A stretch of 64,000 bases of DNA. Source: CAITJF01 sp032654645 (GTDB lineage Bacteria > Pseudomonadota > Gammaproteobacteria > Burkholderiales > Gallionellaceae). The stretch lies in contig JAULAW010000003.1 in the NCBI GenBank assembly GCA_032654645.1, positions 496,001-560,000 on the forward strand, read 5' to 3'. The notes under the pieces were generated by a model. That model was given only the letters and a program-made list of their open reading frames with translations, did no database searches and was not told the origin of the DNA. Of the stretch, positions 51,964-60,447 are shown in pieces (position 1 is the stretch's first letter; each line of letters starts with the position of its first letter). The translations under genes and the position numbers were made by a program.

Positions 51964-54135
51964 TTACTGAAAATCCCAGCGATATCCCAAGTTGAAAAAT
52001 TTGCGCCGAATCTTATTGTCCAGTGTCGGGCTGCTGGTATGAATTTGTGCGAGCCCTCCGCCGGCCTCGAAATTGAGGGATTGATTCAGGCGGTAGCTGG
52101 CATTGAAGCTGGGGCTGACCCTCCTCTGATACCCGGTCAAAACATTATTCTCGATGTATAACTGCAGGGCAATATTCAACTGCCAGCTCTGCCGGATCGT
52201 TGCGACCTGGCTGAACGTCAGTGTCTTGGCCTTATAGGTATTGGCATTGGTATAGCTGGCGCTCGCCACACCCAGGTCGTTGCTGAACAATAAATTATTG
52301 CCCACCAGTTGGGCGGTATAAACATATATCCTGCTTCTGGGGAAAACTGTCTTCGCATTGAGCAGGGCATCGTACGACTCGTAGCTGGTGGTATTGCTGA
52401 CGCGGACGTCGCCGCCGATTTTCAGGCGCGAAGAGTAGGGCTGAGTCATGCCGAACATGTACTGGTTGAAAATCGGGCTGGCTTTCAGGGCATCTGCAAG
52501 CAAAGTATTGGCCGATACGCCCGACTTGAGCAATCCCGCAATTGATTGTGTGGGCTGAAGCAGCAGCGCGTTGGTGGTTTGCAGATTCCTGCGATGGTCT
52601 ATCAGCATGGTGTAGTTGGAACCCTCTGCACTTGTCCAGTTTCCCTGGAGCAGTCCGGCATTGACTTTCCTGAACAGGGTGTCATATTCCAACAGTCCCA
52701 TGTGATTGTTGCTGGTGTCAAAATAGTGCGTTTCCATTCCTGCTGCGCGTCGGTCCAATATCCCGCCTACGCGCTGCCCTATCAGATATGTGTTGCCGCT
52801 CCATTGTCCGGGAAGGCGTGACAGATCAACGCTGATTGCGGCAAAGGACTTGGGTTCCGCAGTGCTGCCAGCGGCTGCAACAGGCTTGCCCAGGCTGCCA
52901 TTTACACGCCATGCAGGGTTGAAATTACGGCTCAGCCATGCACCGTCAAAACGGCTGGGCACACCACCTGACGCACCCGTCTGTCGGCCCAGACCATACA
53001 GGTAGCTTTGGTCACTTGCCCCTTGTTCGATATAGGCCGCGTTCAAGAAGTTATTGTTCCCTATGCCGGGAATATAATTCGCCGTAAAAGTATCGCGAAA
53101 CACGAGCCGGGTCTCGGTGGTCTCGGTGCGCTTCCACCCCGTCAGGTCCAAAGACGACAACAACTGGGTTTGGTCGCTGCTGTTTGATGAGGTCAACACG
53201 CCGGATGGTAGAGCCGTGCTATCGGTATGCAACAGCCCTCTGGAATAATTTTGGGAAAAGCCGCCAGAGAAAATCATCTTGTCATCGGTGTTTAATTTTT
53301 CGGGTACTGATTTTTCAGCCTCGTAAGCGGGCATGAACACACGTGCCAGATTTTCCTTCGCCTGGTTTATATCCTTTGCCTTTGGATATTGCTTGATATA
53401 CAGATCATACTCTGTGCGTGCTTTAACAAATTCACCGTTTTTCTCGTACGCTAGTCCGAGCATGTGTTGTGAGGTTTGAGTTTGTTGGTTGGCCGGCAGG
53501 CTGAGCAGCTTTTTCAATATAATTATCGCCTCCCGGTTTGAGTTGTTATTGAGTGCGATGTTTGCGTTGTCCATCAACTGTCTTGCTTCCAACTCGGTCG
53601 AGTCCATTTCCGCCGCGCTTCGTGGCACGGCTGGCTTCAGGGCACCAGATGGCCCGGTCTGTGGCTGAGCCGGGATCGCCGCCAATGGCGCGCCAGCCGG
53701 TGGTTGGCCAGGCTGTTTAACGATGGGAGTAAAAATACTGATGCTCCGCCCATCATTGCCAGGGCGAATGTGGTAATCGACAAACTTGCCAAAGCTGATA
53801 GAAAGCGATGAGTCAATTTCAGGATAGGTAACGGTAAAGTGCGGAGCAATGTTAGACGGTGGCGAATCCCTTCTTTGCCAGACCAGCCTCGGGTCTGCCG
53901 CATCAATTTCCAGGAGGTTAAAGTAAATCCGGATATCACCATTCTTGAGCGCGGCCTGGCGCACATATTGGATGCGGGTGACGAACCGGATCTTGATTTC
54001 TGTCTCGTCCCCTGCCTGATTGATTTGAATTCGGTCAATCACCTCGGCAAACGCTGGCTTAATGGCAATGCCAAGCAACAATAAAATGCTGAGTAAAAAA
54101 ACATATAAAGAACCATTTTTTATTGAGGGTTGCAT
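51964..54135 (-). CDS. Tetratricopeptide/outer-membrane beta-barrel protein
   Basis: 723 residues. Signal peptide (about 1-30, ending AFA-E). Residues ~31-150 form a beta domain (IQINQAGDETEIKIRFVTRIQYV) that looks AMIN-like. A proline/alanine linker follows, then two or three TPR-like helices (about 185-265, ARQLMDNANIALNNNSNREAIIILKKLL). The C-terminal ~430 residues have alternating beta strands and end in NLGYRWDFQ, with a terminal aromatic, as in outer-membrane barrels. Function unknown; possibly polysaccharide or protein export. ATG 54135 is used because the longer start would be TTG without a ribosome site. Confidence 0.65.
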   Translation of the reverse strand: MQPSIKNGSLYVFLLSILLLLGIAIKPAFAEVIDRIQINQAGDETEIKIRFVTRIQYVRQAALKNGDIRIYFNLLEIDAADPRLVWQRRDSPPSNIAPHFTVTYPEIDSSLSISFGKFVDYHIRPGNDGRSISIFTPIVKQPGQPPAGAPLAAIPAQPQTGPSGALKPAVPRSAAEMDSTELEARQLMDNANIALNNNSNREAIIILKKLLSLPANQQTQTSQHMLGLAYEKNGEFVKARTEYDLYIKQYPKAKDINQAKENLARVFMPAYEAEKSVPEKLNTDDKMIFSGGFSQNYSRGLLHTDSTALPSGVLTSSNSSDQTQLLSSLDLTGWKRTETTETRLVFRDTFTANYIPGIGNNNFLNAAYIEQGASDQSYLYGLGRQTGASGGVPSRFDGAWLSRNFNPAWRVNGSLGKPVAAAGSTAEPKSFAAISVDLSRLPGQWSGNTYLIGQRVGGILDRRAAGMETHYFDTSNNHMGLLEYDTLFRKVNAGLLQGNWTSAEGSNYTMLIDHRRNLQTTNALLLQPTQSIAGLLKSGVSANTLLADALKASPIFNQYMFGMTQPYSSRLKIGGDVRVSNTTSYESYDALLNAKTVFPRSRIYVYTAQLVGNNLLFSNDLGVASASYTNANTYKAKTLTFSQVATIRQSWQLNIALQLYIENNVLTGYQRRVSPSFNASYRLNQSLNFEAGGGLAQIHTSSPTLDNKIRRKFFNLGYRWDFQ

Positions 54136-54170
54136 AACAATACCAATTTTCAAATTTTATGCATAAGGGT

Positions 54171-54277
54171 ACCTCTAAAATTTCAAATTTCGTCATTCCG
54201 GCGAAGGCCGGAATCCAGTGTTCTCAATCAACAGGACACCGGCCTTCGTCGGCGTGACGAATTTTTAGAGGCTCTCT
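54171..54277. repeat. MITE-like inverted repeat
   Basis: Left ggtacctctaaaatttc with cgtcattccggcgaaggcc, right ggccttcgtcggcgtgacg with aatttttagaggc, inverse to each other, over about 107 bases. It is the short version of the outer element at 20390-20641. Confidence 0.75.
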
Positions 54278-54309
54278 TGTGCGAGCGCGCAGTGCGCGTC
54301 CTAATTTGC

Positions 54310-55059
54310 TTAGAAAGTGCCGGTAATCATTACCCCGCCGCCGAAATCGGGGCTGCCATTGGAGAAGCCTTTCAAGATATTTGCTTGGACTTTTAAGTTG
54401 GCAGCGATTTTTTGAGAGATATAGACTGTCACTTCCTGCTGGTCTGAGCCGGAAGAACTGGGGCTTTGCGCCATGTCCAGCATCACTCCCGCACTGGTTA
54501 CGTTACTCAATTTCTGACTGGCGCCGATCGTGCCATAAACAGTGCTACTTAAATTTACGCCAGCGGGCGACACATAAACCTTATAGCCCGCCGTTGCAAA
54601 AAGAGTCGTCTTGTCGAGCTTGTAGTAGCCATCGAGCTGGGCCGAATAATCATCCTGCCCGGTCCCCAAATTGGTATCTGCCGTACCAAGCTTGACATTA
54701 CCGACGACGTCAAGCGCAATGAAATTGACAGAGTAAACGTTGTAGCCTGCCGATGCGGTGATGTCGCCCAAGCCGGAATGGGTCGTTCTGGAAGTGCGTC
54801 CGTTAGCCGGGCCAATCCGCCCTATTCCGCGGGTAACCCCGCCAGGGCTGGATATCCTGATGTAAGGCACAGTAAGCTTTAGGGTCAGCTTGTCTGATTC
54901 GTATTTGCCGGTAACGGGGATGTACAGGATGTCGGTTGATACCGCGTTGCCGTATTTACCCGAGCTGTAATCAAACCCTGTGCCCAGGCTGAACTGGTCT
55001 CCGGCAAATGCCGGGGCTGAGATGGCCAGCATGGACAACGCAGTGAGTAGCTTTTTCAT
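54310..55059 (-). CDS. Outer-membrane beta-barrel protein, 249 aa
   Basis: Signal peptide (1-19, ending AFAG). The mature protein has many two-residue-alternating strands (FSLGTGFDYSSGKYG, LTLKLTVPYIRIS, ITASAGYNVYS) and ends in GGGVMITGTF, with the terminal Phe typical of outer-membrane barrels. Similar to small transporter-like barrel families, but no name can be given. It lies after a terminator at 55074-55103. Confidence 0.75.
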   Translation of the reverse strand: MKKLLTALSMLAISAPAFAGDQFSLGTGFDYSSGKYGNAVSTDILYIPVTGKYESDKLTLKLTVPYIRISSPGGVTRGIGRIGPANGRTSRTTHSGLGDITASAGYNVYSVNFIALDVVGNVKLGTADTNLGTGQDDYSAQLDGYYKLDKTTLFATAGYKVYVSPAGVNLSSTVYGTIGASQKLSNVTSAGVMLDMAQSPSSSGSDQQEVTVYISQKIAANLKVQANILKGFSNGSPDFGGGVMITGTF

Positions 55060-55073
55060 TTGGATGAATCCCT

Positions 55074-55103
55074 AAAAAAATCCCGGCGGGCTGGCCGCCG
55101 GGG
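55074..55103 (-). terminator. Rho-independent terminator
   Basis: On the minus strand CCCCGGCGG and CCCGCCGGG pair around CCAG, followed by ATTTTTTTAGG. It lies after the Lys-rich gene at 55122-55484 and before the barrel gene. Confidence 0.85.
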
Positions 55104-55121
55104 TTGGTGCGGAAATGGTGA

Positions 55122-55484
55122 TTATCTGCCCGGACGCTCGATCTTGCCAGGGCGTTCGACTTTTTCGGGACGCTCCATCTTGTCATGCCCAGGTTTTTCT
55201 ATGTGTTCGTGTTTGACCATTTTGTCATGTTTGACCTTTTTGTCCTTTTTGTGCTTGGCGTCGCCGACCTTTTTATCTGCTTCGGCGCGTTTCTCTGCGA
55301 TCTTTGCTTCATTCTCTTTCAGTTGCTCAGACGCATTTTGCAGCCCCTTGTTGTCGGGATTCTTGCTCAGGTTTTTCTCAACGCTGGCTGCGCCTTGGGC
55401 TACCGGCTGCTTTGTCGTTTCCGCGTGGGCAACGGCAACGGAAGCAAACAGCAATGCAGTTGCAATATGGCTCATCTTGATCAT
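55122..55484 (-). CDS. Small exported Lys/Glu-rich protein
   Basis: 120 residues. A signal peptide (1-21, ending AHA-E) is followed by an alpha-helical region and then a highly charged stretch rich in Lys, Glu, His and Asp (HKKDKKVKHDKMVKHEH) ending in three copies of a (K/R)xERPxK-type motif. No known fold; the composition suggests a disordered, metal- or nucleic-acid-binding or surface-charge protein. GGAG lies 6 bases before ATG. Confidence 0.6.
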   Translation of the reverse strand: MIKMSHIATALLFASVAVAHAETTKQPVAQGAASVEKNLSKNPDNKGLQNASEQLKENEAKIAEKRAEADKKVGDAKHKKDKKVKHDKMVKHEHIEKPGHDKMERPEKVERPGKIERPGR

Positions 55485-55528
55485 AAAAAACTCCTTTTGG
55501 TTGATTGAGGTCAGGCGATTGACTTGCG

Positions 55529-55776
55529 GGAACCTCTATAAATCCGCATTTCATCCCAACTGGTGTTGCGGAAAAAGTTTCTTGCTTACATACCAAACAT
55601 ATGCGGTGCGGCAAAAAGAAGTTTCAGTGTAGGGTAGCCTTAAGGTTAACCGAAACTAAAATTTTTTCCGCGCCTTGCTGACGATACCGCACAGGCTGCT
55701 TTTGCCCGTAGCGGATCGGCGTCCCCTTGTGGGGCATTTGGGCGAACTCTGGATGCTGAATTATTTAGAGGCTCCC
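55529..55776. repeat. Possible inverted-repeat element in a gene-free gap
   Basis: Left gggaacctctataaatccg and right aattatttagaggctccca are imperfect inverse copies, related to the ends of the MITE at 54171. The 55485-55849 gap otherwise has no recognised gene. Confidence 0.35.
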
Positions 55777-55794
55777 ATAAAACAATTACCAAGT

Positions 55795-55822
55795 AAAAAT
55801 CCCCACCGGCAAACCGATGGGG
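55795..55822 (-). terminator. Rho-independent terminator
   Basis: On the minus strand CCCCATCGG and CCGGTGGGG form a stem with TTTG loop, followed by ATTTTTACTT. It ends the transcript of the cysteine-module gene at 55850-56500. Confidence 0.85.
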
Positions 55823-55849
55823 AAAGGGGGAAAGCTTGCGAGTTAGCGA

Positions 55850-56500
55850 TTAGTCACCACGGCGAGTGCGGCGATGATCGTCTCTGCGACCGCGTGTTGA
55901 GACTTGATGATCGCCGTCTGAGTCGCCACCTATGTGGGTTCCACCAGTTGAGCCTCCAGTAGTGCCGCCGACAGAACCGCCAGTAGAGCCTCCGGTAGAA
56001 CCACCGGTAGAACCACCGGTAGAACCACCGGTAGAGCTGCTTGAGTGACAAACAGCGCATGCTGTCATGGTTGAGTTCACATTTTTGTGGGCAGAGACGC
56101 TGCTAGGAGCTGTTCCTATGGCACAAGAACCACAGCTTGCCGAGGTGCGGCGTACTGTAATGCCGCCTGTTACAGGTGCGGGTGCAGGTGCTATTACAGG
56201 AGCAGGAGCGGGTACTGGTTTTATTACAGGAACTGGTGCCGGTGCCGGTGTTATTACGGGGGCTGGTGCGGGCGCCGGTGCCGGTGTTACTACAGGAGCT
56301 GGAGCGGGTGCCGGTGTTGGTGCTGTGTGGCACATCAGACAATTTGTGGTTGAGTTAACAAAAGTGTGTGAGCTGGGCGTCGGTGCTCCAGCCACACACG
56401 TTCCACAGCTACCGATCGCAAACGCATTACCTGCAAAAAATGTGGGGATTGCTAACGCTGACGCTAAAGCAACGGCTTTGATAATTTTCATCGATTTCAT
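55850..56500 (-). CDS. Exported protein with two CxxC...CxxCH modules
   Basis: 216 residues. Signal peptide (about 1-28, ending NAFA-I). Two similar modules, residues ~30-57 (CGTC...CLMCH) and ~123-151 (CGSC...CAVCH), share CGxC, a His, N-S-T and C-x2-C-H. Between them lies a Pro/Ala-rich linker built from (T)PAPAP(V)(I/V)-type repeats; after them STGGSTGG repeats and a basic tail (RRDDHRRTRR). C-x2-C-H is the heme c attachment motif, so it may be a two-heme cytochrome c on the outside of the cell, or a metal-binding protein. AGGAGG lies just upstream. Confidence 0.7.
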   Translation of the reverse strand: MKSMKIIKAVALASALAIPTFFAGNAFAIGSCGTCVAGAPTPSSHTFVNSTTNCLMCHTAPTPAPAPAPVVTPAPAPAPAPVITPAPAPVPVIKPVPAPAPVIAPAPAPVTGGITVRRTSASCGSCAIGTAPSSVSAHKNVNSTMTACAVCHSSSSTGGSTGGSTGGSTGGSTGGSVGGTTGGSTGGTHIGGDSDGDHQVSTRGRRDDHRRTRRGD

Positions 56501-56965
56501 ATTGCCTCCTAAGAGTTAAAAAAGTTGGGCACCGGGGGTTGTGCCGGGTTGTGCCGCTCAAATTCATTCGAGCGAGCACACTGTAACAATCAAGAATTAG
56601 CGGTTTATTAGCGAGGCAAAATAAATTCAAAAATATTTCTGGGGAAACGCCGATTAAATCCGTCCGCATTGATCTAATCGAAATGTTGCCTATATGAATC
56701 AGCAAGTTGGCTAATGCTTAACGTGAAACTCGCGCAGCGATTCGTTCGGCCCCTCGCCCGAATTGAACCCATGAACCAAAAGCGTAGCGAGAACGGGCGC
56801 TCCTACATACGACTGTATTCACAGAGCATTAAGGTTCATGGGTAGGGAAACGAGCATGACAGGTTTTATCATCAGGGGCGGCAGCGCCACCAATGAAAAT
56901 GACGTCGCCGTGTCCGTTAGGCTAAAATTCCGCACCCGTTGCCAGGTTAAAAAAACGAACCAATC
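56501..56965. other. Gap upstream of zapE with repeat relic
   Basis: No supported gene. Between 56717 and 56768 the minus strand reads gggcgaggggccgaacgaatcgctgcgcgagtttcacgttaa, matching the 3' end of the dispersed ~135-bp repeats at 5782, 8321 and 58925. The remaining sequence is AT-rich near 56580-56700. Confidence 0.55.
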
Positions 56966-58120
56966 ATGTCTCAACACGCCTTTGCCATTCCAACCGACGG
57001 CAGTATGAGCCCCAAGACCTGGTATCAGTCCACCAGTGAATTGCAGGGTTTTGTTCAAGATGCTGCCCAAGCCGCCGCGATTGATGAGCTGGATGCGCTC
57101 TGGTATCAGTTGATGGATTTCAAAACCAAGCGTAACCAGTTTTTGGGGCGCAGCTTGCTCAGCCCTGATGTACCCAACGGTTTGTATCTCTGGGGCGGGG
57201 TTGGAAGCGGCAAGACATTTCTGATGGATGCGTTTTATGCATGTTTGCCGTACCGCCGCAAGCGCCGTATCCACTTTCACAATTTCATGGCTGAAGCCCA
57301 TCACGAGATGAAATTGCTGGCCGGGGAAAAAGATCCGCTGATCGCCTTGGCCGACAACATCGCCAAATCCACCCGTGTGTTATGCCTGGACGAATTTCAT
57401 GTTGACGACATTGCCGATGCGATGATATTGGGGCGGTTGGTGGCGGCAATGTTCGAGCGCGGTGTGGTATTGATGACCACTTCCAACTACCCGCCGGATG
57501 GCCTGTACCCGCACGGCCTGCAGCGGCAAAGCTTTTTACCCGCGATTGATCTTATCAAGCACAAGCTGAAGGTGGTGAAAGTGGATGGCGGCAATGATTA
57601 CCGCCAGAGGAAGACGGCCCGTGAGCCGATATTCATCGTGGCTCCCGATGCTGATACCGCGAGTGAAGCGCGCATGGAAGCCTTGTTCGAACAGATAGCC
57701 GCAGGGACGCAGCATAATGAAAAGTATATTGAAATTCCCGGACGTCTGGTTCCGGTGAAAAAAGCCGCGCGCAGTGTGGTGTGGTTCGATTTCAAGGAGC
57801 TTTGCGGCGGGGCGCATGCGCAGGAAGATTACCTTGAGATCGCACACCGGTTCCCTACCGTGTTTTTATCGCACATCCCGCAAATGAGCGCCGATCATGC
57901 CGCCGAGGCGCGGCGCTTTACCTGGCTGGTGGATGTGCTTTACGACAATAATGTCAGGTTGGTGGCTTCCTCTGTGGCCATCCCAGAAGAGATTTACACC
58001 GATGGCGTGGCATCACGCGAGTTTTCCCGCACTGCCAGCCGCCTGACCGAGATGCAAACCATGCATTATCTGGAGCTGCCGCATCACTCACAAGGCGTTA
58101 CTTTGCAGAGCGGGCCGTGA
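56966..58120 (+). CDS. zapE: Cell division ATPase ZapE (AFG1-like)
   Basis: 384 residues. AFG1-type ATPase that acts at the constricting Z ring in E. coli. Walker A GGVGSGKT in LYLWGGVGSGKTFLMDAFY, Walker B VLCLDEFHVDDIADAM, sensor TTSNYPPDGLYP, and arginine-finger region RRFTWLVDVLYD. The length is normal (about 375). The ATG follows an A-rich stretch. Confidence 0.94.
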   Translation: MSQHAFAIPTDGSMSPKTWYQSTSELQGFVQDAAQAAAIDELDALWYQLMDFKTKRNQFLGRSLLSPDVPNGLYLWGGVGSGKTFLMDAFYACLPYRRKRRIHFHNFMAEAHHEMKLLAGEKDPLIALADNIAKSTRVLCLDEFHVDDIADAMILGRLVAAMFERGVVLMTTSNYPPDGLYPHGLQRQSFLPAIDLIKHKLKVVKVDGGNDYRQRKTAREPIFIVAPDADTASEARMEALFEQIAAGTQHNEKYIEIPGRLVPVKKAARSVVWFDFKELCGGAHAQEDYLEIAHRFPTVFLSHIPQMSADHAAEARRFTWLVDVLYDNNVRLVASSVAIPEEIYTDGVASREFSRTASRLTEMQTMHYLELPHHSQGVTLQSGP

Positions 58121-58209
58121 AGATAGCACCGTGAAGATAGCAGGTAGTTGCCTCACGCGGCTACTGATAGAATACAAATCGCCACCAACTACAGAAGAGG
58201 TTATTCACC

Positions 58210-58923
58210 ATGAAGAAACACTTAACAATGCTATGTGCTCTGGGCTGTTTTGCTCAACCTGTTTGGGCGGCTAATATCAGTACGCTGGGCGTTTTGAGCC
58301 AGCCGAATTTCAAATTGTTCTCCGAAGATTTGGGCTCAGCGCTAAGTTATAAAGCCGTCATACCCCCGGCTCCGCTGGGCGTGACAGGCTTTGATCTGGG
58401 TCTGGAAGCGACCTCGACCAAAATGCAAAACTCTAATCTTTGGGCGGATGCCACGGGAGGCAGTTCGGTAAGCAACTTGATTATCCCAAAGTTGCACATA
58501 CACAAGGGGCTGCCTTTGAATTTTGATATCGGAGTATTTTACGCTTCCGCACCAAGCACCAATATCAAGCTTTTTGGCGGGGAATTGCGTTATGCCCTGC
58601 TTGAAGGCGGCGTGGCTTTACCCGCCGTCGGAATCCGGGGCACAGCGACAAAATTGAGCGGGGTGGATCAACTTGCATTCAGCACCAATAGTCTGGACAT
58701 TTCCATTTCAAAGGGCTTTGCCATATTTACCCCGTATGCGGGGGTTGGACGTGTCTGGGTTGATAGCGCACCGAATGTATCTGGGCTGACGAAAGTAACT
58801 TTCCAGCAAAGCAAAGTTTTTGCGGGTGGCAACCTCAACTTCGGCCTTACGAATTTTGCTTTGGAATATGACAAGACGGGTTCGGCACAATCCTATAGCG
58901 CAAAGATGGGTTTCCGTTTCTAA
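58210..58923 (+). CDS. Outer-membrane beta-barrel-like protein, 237 aa
   Basis: Signal peptide (1-20, ending VWA-A). The mature part is all-beta in appearance, with a hydrophobic/alternating pattern (KVFAGGNLNFGLTNFALEYDKTGS) and the ending AKMGFRF, a terminal aromatic signature of outer-membrane barrels. No family name could be assigned. An AGAGG site precedes the ATG. A single gene, followed by a repeat cluster. Confidence 0.7.
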   Translation: MKKHLTMLCALGCFAQPVWAANISTLGVLSQPNFKLFSEDLGSALSYKAVIPPAPLGVTGFDLGLEATSTKMQNSNLWADATGGSSVSNLIIPKLHIHKGLPLNFDIGVFYASAPSTNIKLFGGELRYALLEGGVALPAVGIRGTATKLSGVDQLAFSTNSLDISISKGFAIFTPYAGVGRVWVDSAPNVSGLTKVTFQQSKVFAGGNLNFGLTNFALEYDKTGSAQSYSAKMGFRF

Positions 58924-58924
58924 C

Positions 58925-59045
58925 GGGCATGGCAAGTTTGCCACTCCTGACAATGAAACTCGCCATGCCCGTTTCCCCCTATCCAACTTTCCCCCGCAAA
59001 CGGGAGAAAGGGCAATCGAATCGCTGCGCGAGTTTCATAGTAAAG
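58925..59045. repeat. Dispersed repeat, copy 3
   Basis: Begins with gggcatggcaagtttgcc, pairing with gaaactcgccatgccc, then gtttccccc and ends cgaatcgctgcgcgagtttca. Related to 5782-5926 and 8321-8508. Confidence 0.65.
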
Positions 59046-59068
59046 ATTACGTTTCGAAGCGTGATTTT

Positions 59069-59102
59069 GTAGGTTGGGCATGCTGCGCTTTGCCCAACCT
59101 AC
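59069..59102. repeat. REP-like hairpin
   Basis: gtaggttgggca (59069-59080) and tgcccaacctac (59091-59102) are perfect inverse 12-base arms with a ten-base loop (tgctgcgctt). Confidence 0.85.
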
Positions 59103-59235
59103 GCAATATGCCGCACGGGTTCGCATGGCTTCCATCTTGATGACACCAGCGCGTACCAGGCTCCAAACGCCCCGATTCACTCTTTTTCCGGCAAGGGTAT
59201 AATTCGACCCCACGTTTAATCAGCAAGGAAATATC

Positions 59236-60429
59236 TTGAAACTTTCGACTCGCGTACAAGCCATTAAACCCTCGCCCACTCTTGCCGTTACCGCCCGTGC
59301 GGCGAAGCTGAAAGCCGAAGGCAAAGACATCATCGGGTTGGGCGCTGGCGAACCGGATTTCGACACGCCGCAGCACATCAAGGATGCGGCGATAGTCGCG
59401 ATCAACAAGGGTTTTACCAAATACACCGCCGTCGGCGGCACGCCCTCGCTCAAGGCGGCGATCATCGCCAAGTTCAGACGCGATAACGGGCTGGACTACA
59501 CGGCGAAGCAGATTCTGGTTTCCTGCGGTGGCAAGCAAAGTTTCTTCAACCTCGCGCTTGCCTTCATCAATCCCGGCGACGAGGTGATCATCCCCGCGCC
59601 TTACTGGGTGTCCTATCCCGACATCGTGCTGATCGCCGAAGGCAAGCCGGTGATTGTGCAGGCGGGCATCGAGCAGGGCTTCAAGATTACCGCCGCGCAA
59701 CTTGCCGCCGCGATCACCCCAAAAACCAGGATGGTGGTGATCAACAGCCCGAGCAATCCATCCGGCGCGGTGTACACCCTCGAAGAGTTAAAAGCGTTGG
59801 GCGAAGTGCTGCGCAAGCACCCGGACATCCTCATCGCCACCGACGATATGTACGAGCACATCGCGCTTACCGATGCGAAGTTTGTCAACATCCTGAATGC
59901 CTGCCCCGACTTGTATCCGCGCACCATGGTGCTGAACGGCGTGTCCAAGGCCTATTCCATGACCGGCTGGCGCATCGGTTACGCGGCGGGGGCGGAAAAC
60001 ATCATCACCGCGATGGAGAATGTGCAATCGCAAAGTACTTCCAACCCGACCTCGATTTCGCAGGTGGCGGCGGAAGCGGCGTTGAACGGCGATCAGGGCT
60101 GCATCGCGCCGATGGTCAAGGCGTTTCGCGAGAGGCATGTGTTCGTGGTGAATGAATTGAACAAAATTCCCGGCGTGAAAAGCATCATGGGGGGAGGCGC
60201 TTTTTATACCTTTCCCGACATGCGTTCCGCCATCGCCAGGTTGCACCAGCGCGGCACGATCAAGGAAGCCAACGATTTGGCGCTATCCGAATATTTGCTG
60301 GAACAAGCCGGTGTGGCGATCGTACCCGGCTCGGCCTTCGGCAGCGAAGGCTATGCCAGACTGTCATTCGCCACTTCGATGGAAAATCTGCAGAACGCGA
60401 TCAGCCGGATCGCAAAAGCACTGGCTTAA
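59236..60429 (+). CDS. aspB: PLP-dependent aminotransferase, aspartate type (class I)
   Basis: 397 residues. Fold-type I aminotransferase, subgroup Ib, close to AspB/AatA: LGAGEPDFDTPQHIKDAA, GGTPSLKAAI, PAPYWVSYPDIV, INSPSNPSGAVYT, and the PLP lysine K238 in NGVSKAYSMTGWRIGYAAG. The starting codon is TTG 59236, giving KLSTRVQAIKPSPTLAVTA, the normal family start. It makes aspartate from oxaloacetate and glutamate; other substrates are possible. Its 3' end faces the large gene at 60448. Confidence 0.93.
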   Translation: MKLSTRVQAIKPSPTLAVTARAAKLKAEGKDIIGLGAGEPDFDTPQHIKDAAIVAINKGFTKYTAVGGTPSLKAAIIAKFRRDNGLDYTAKQILVSCGGKQSFFNLALAFINPGDEVIIPAPYWVSYPDIVLIAEGKPVIVQAGIEQGFKITAAQLAAAITPKTRMVVINSPSNPSGAVYTLEELKALGEVLRKHPDILIATDDMYEHIALTDAKFVNILNACPDLYPRTMVLNGVSKAYSMTGWRIGYAAGAENIITAMENVQSQSTSNPTSISQVAAEAALNGDQGCIAPMVKAFRERHVFVVNELNKIPGVKSIMGGGAFYTFPDMRSAIARLHQRGTIKEANDLALSEYLLEQAGVAIVPGSAFGSEGYARLSFATSMENLQNAISRIAKALA

Positions 60430-60447
60430 TTCCACCAATTTTTTGGC

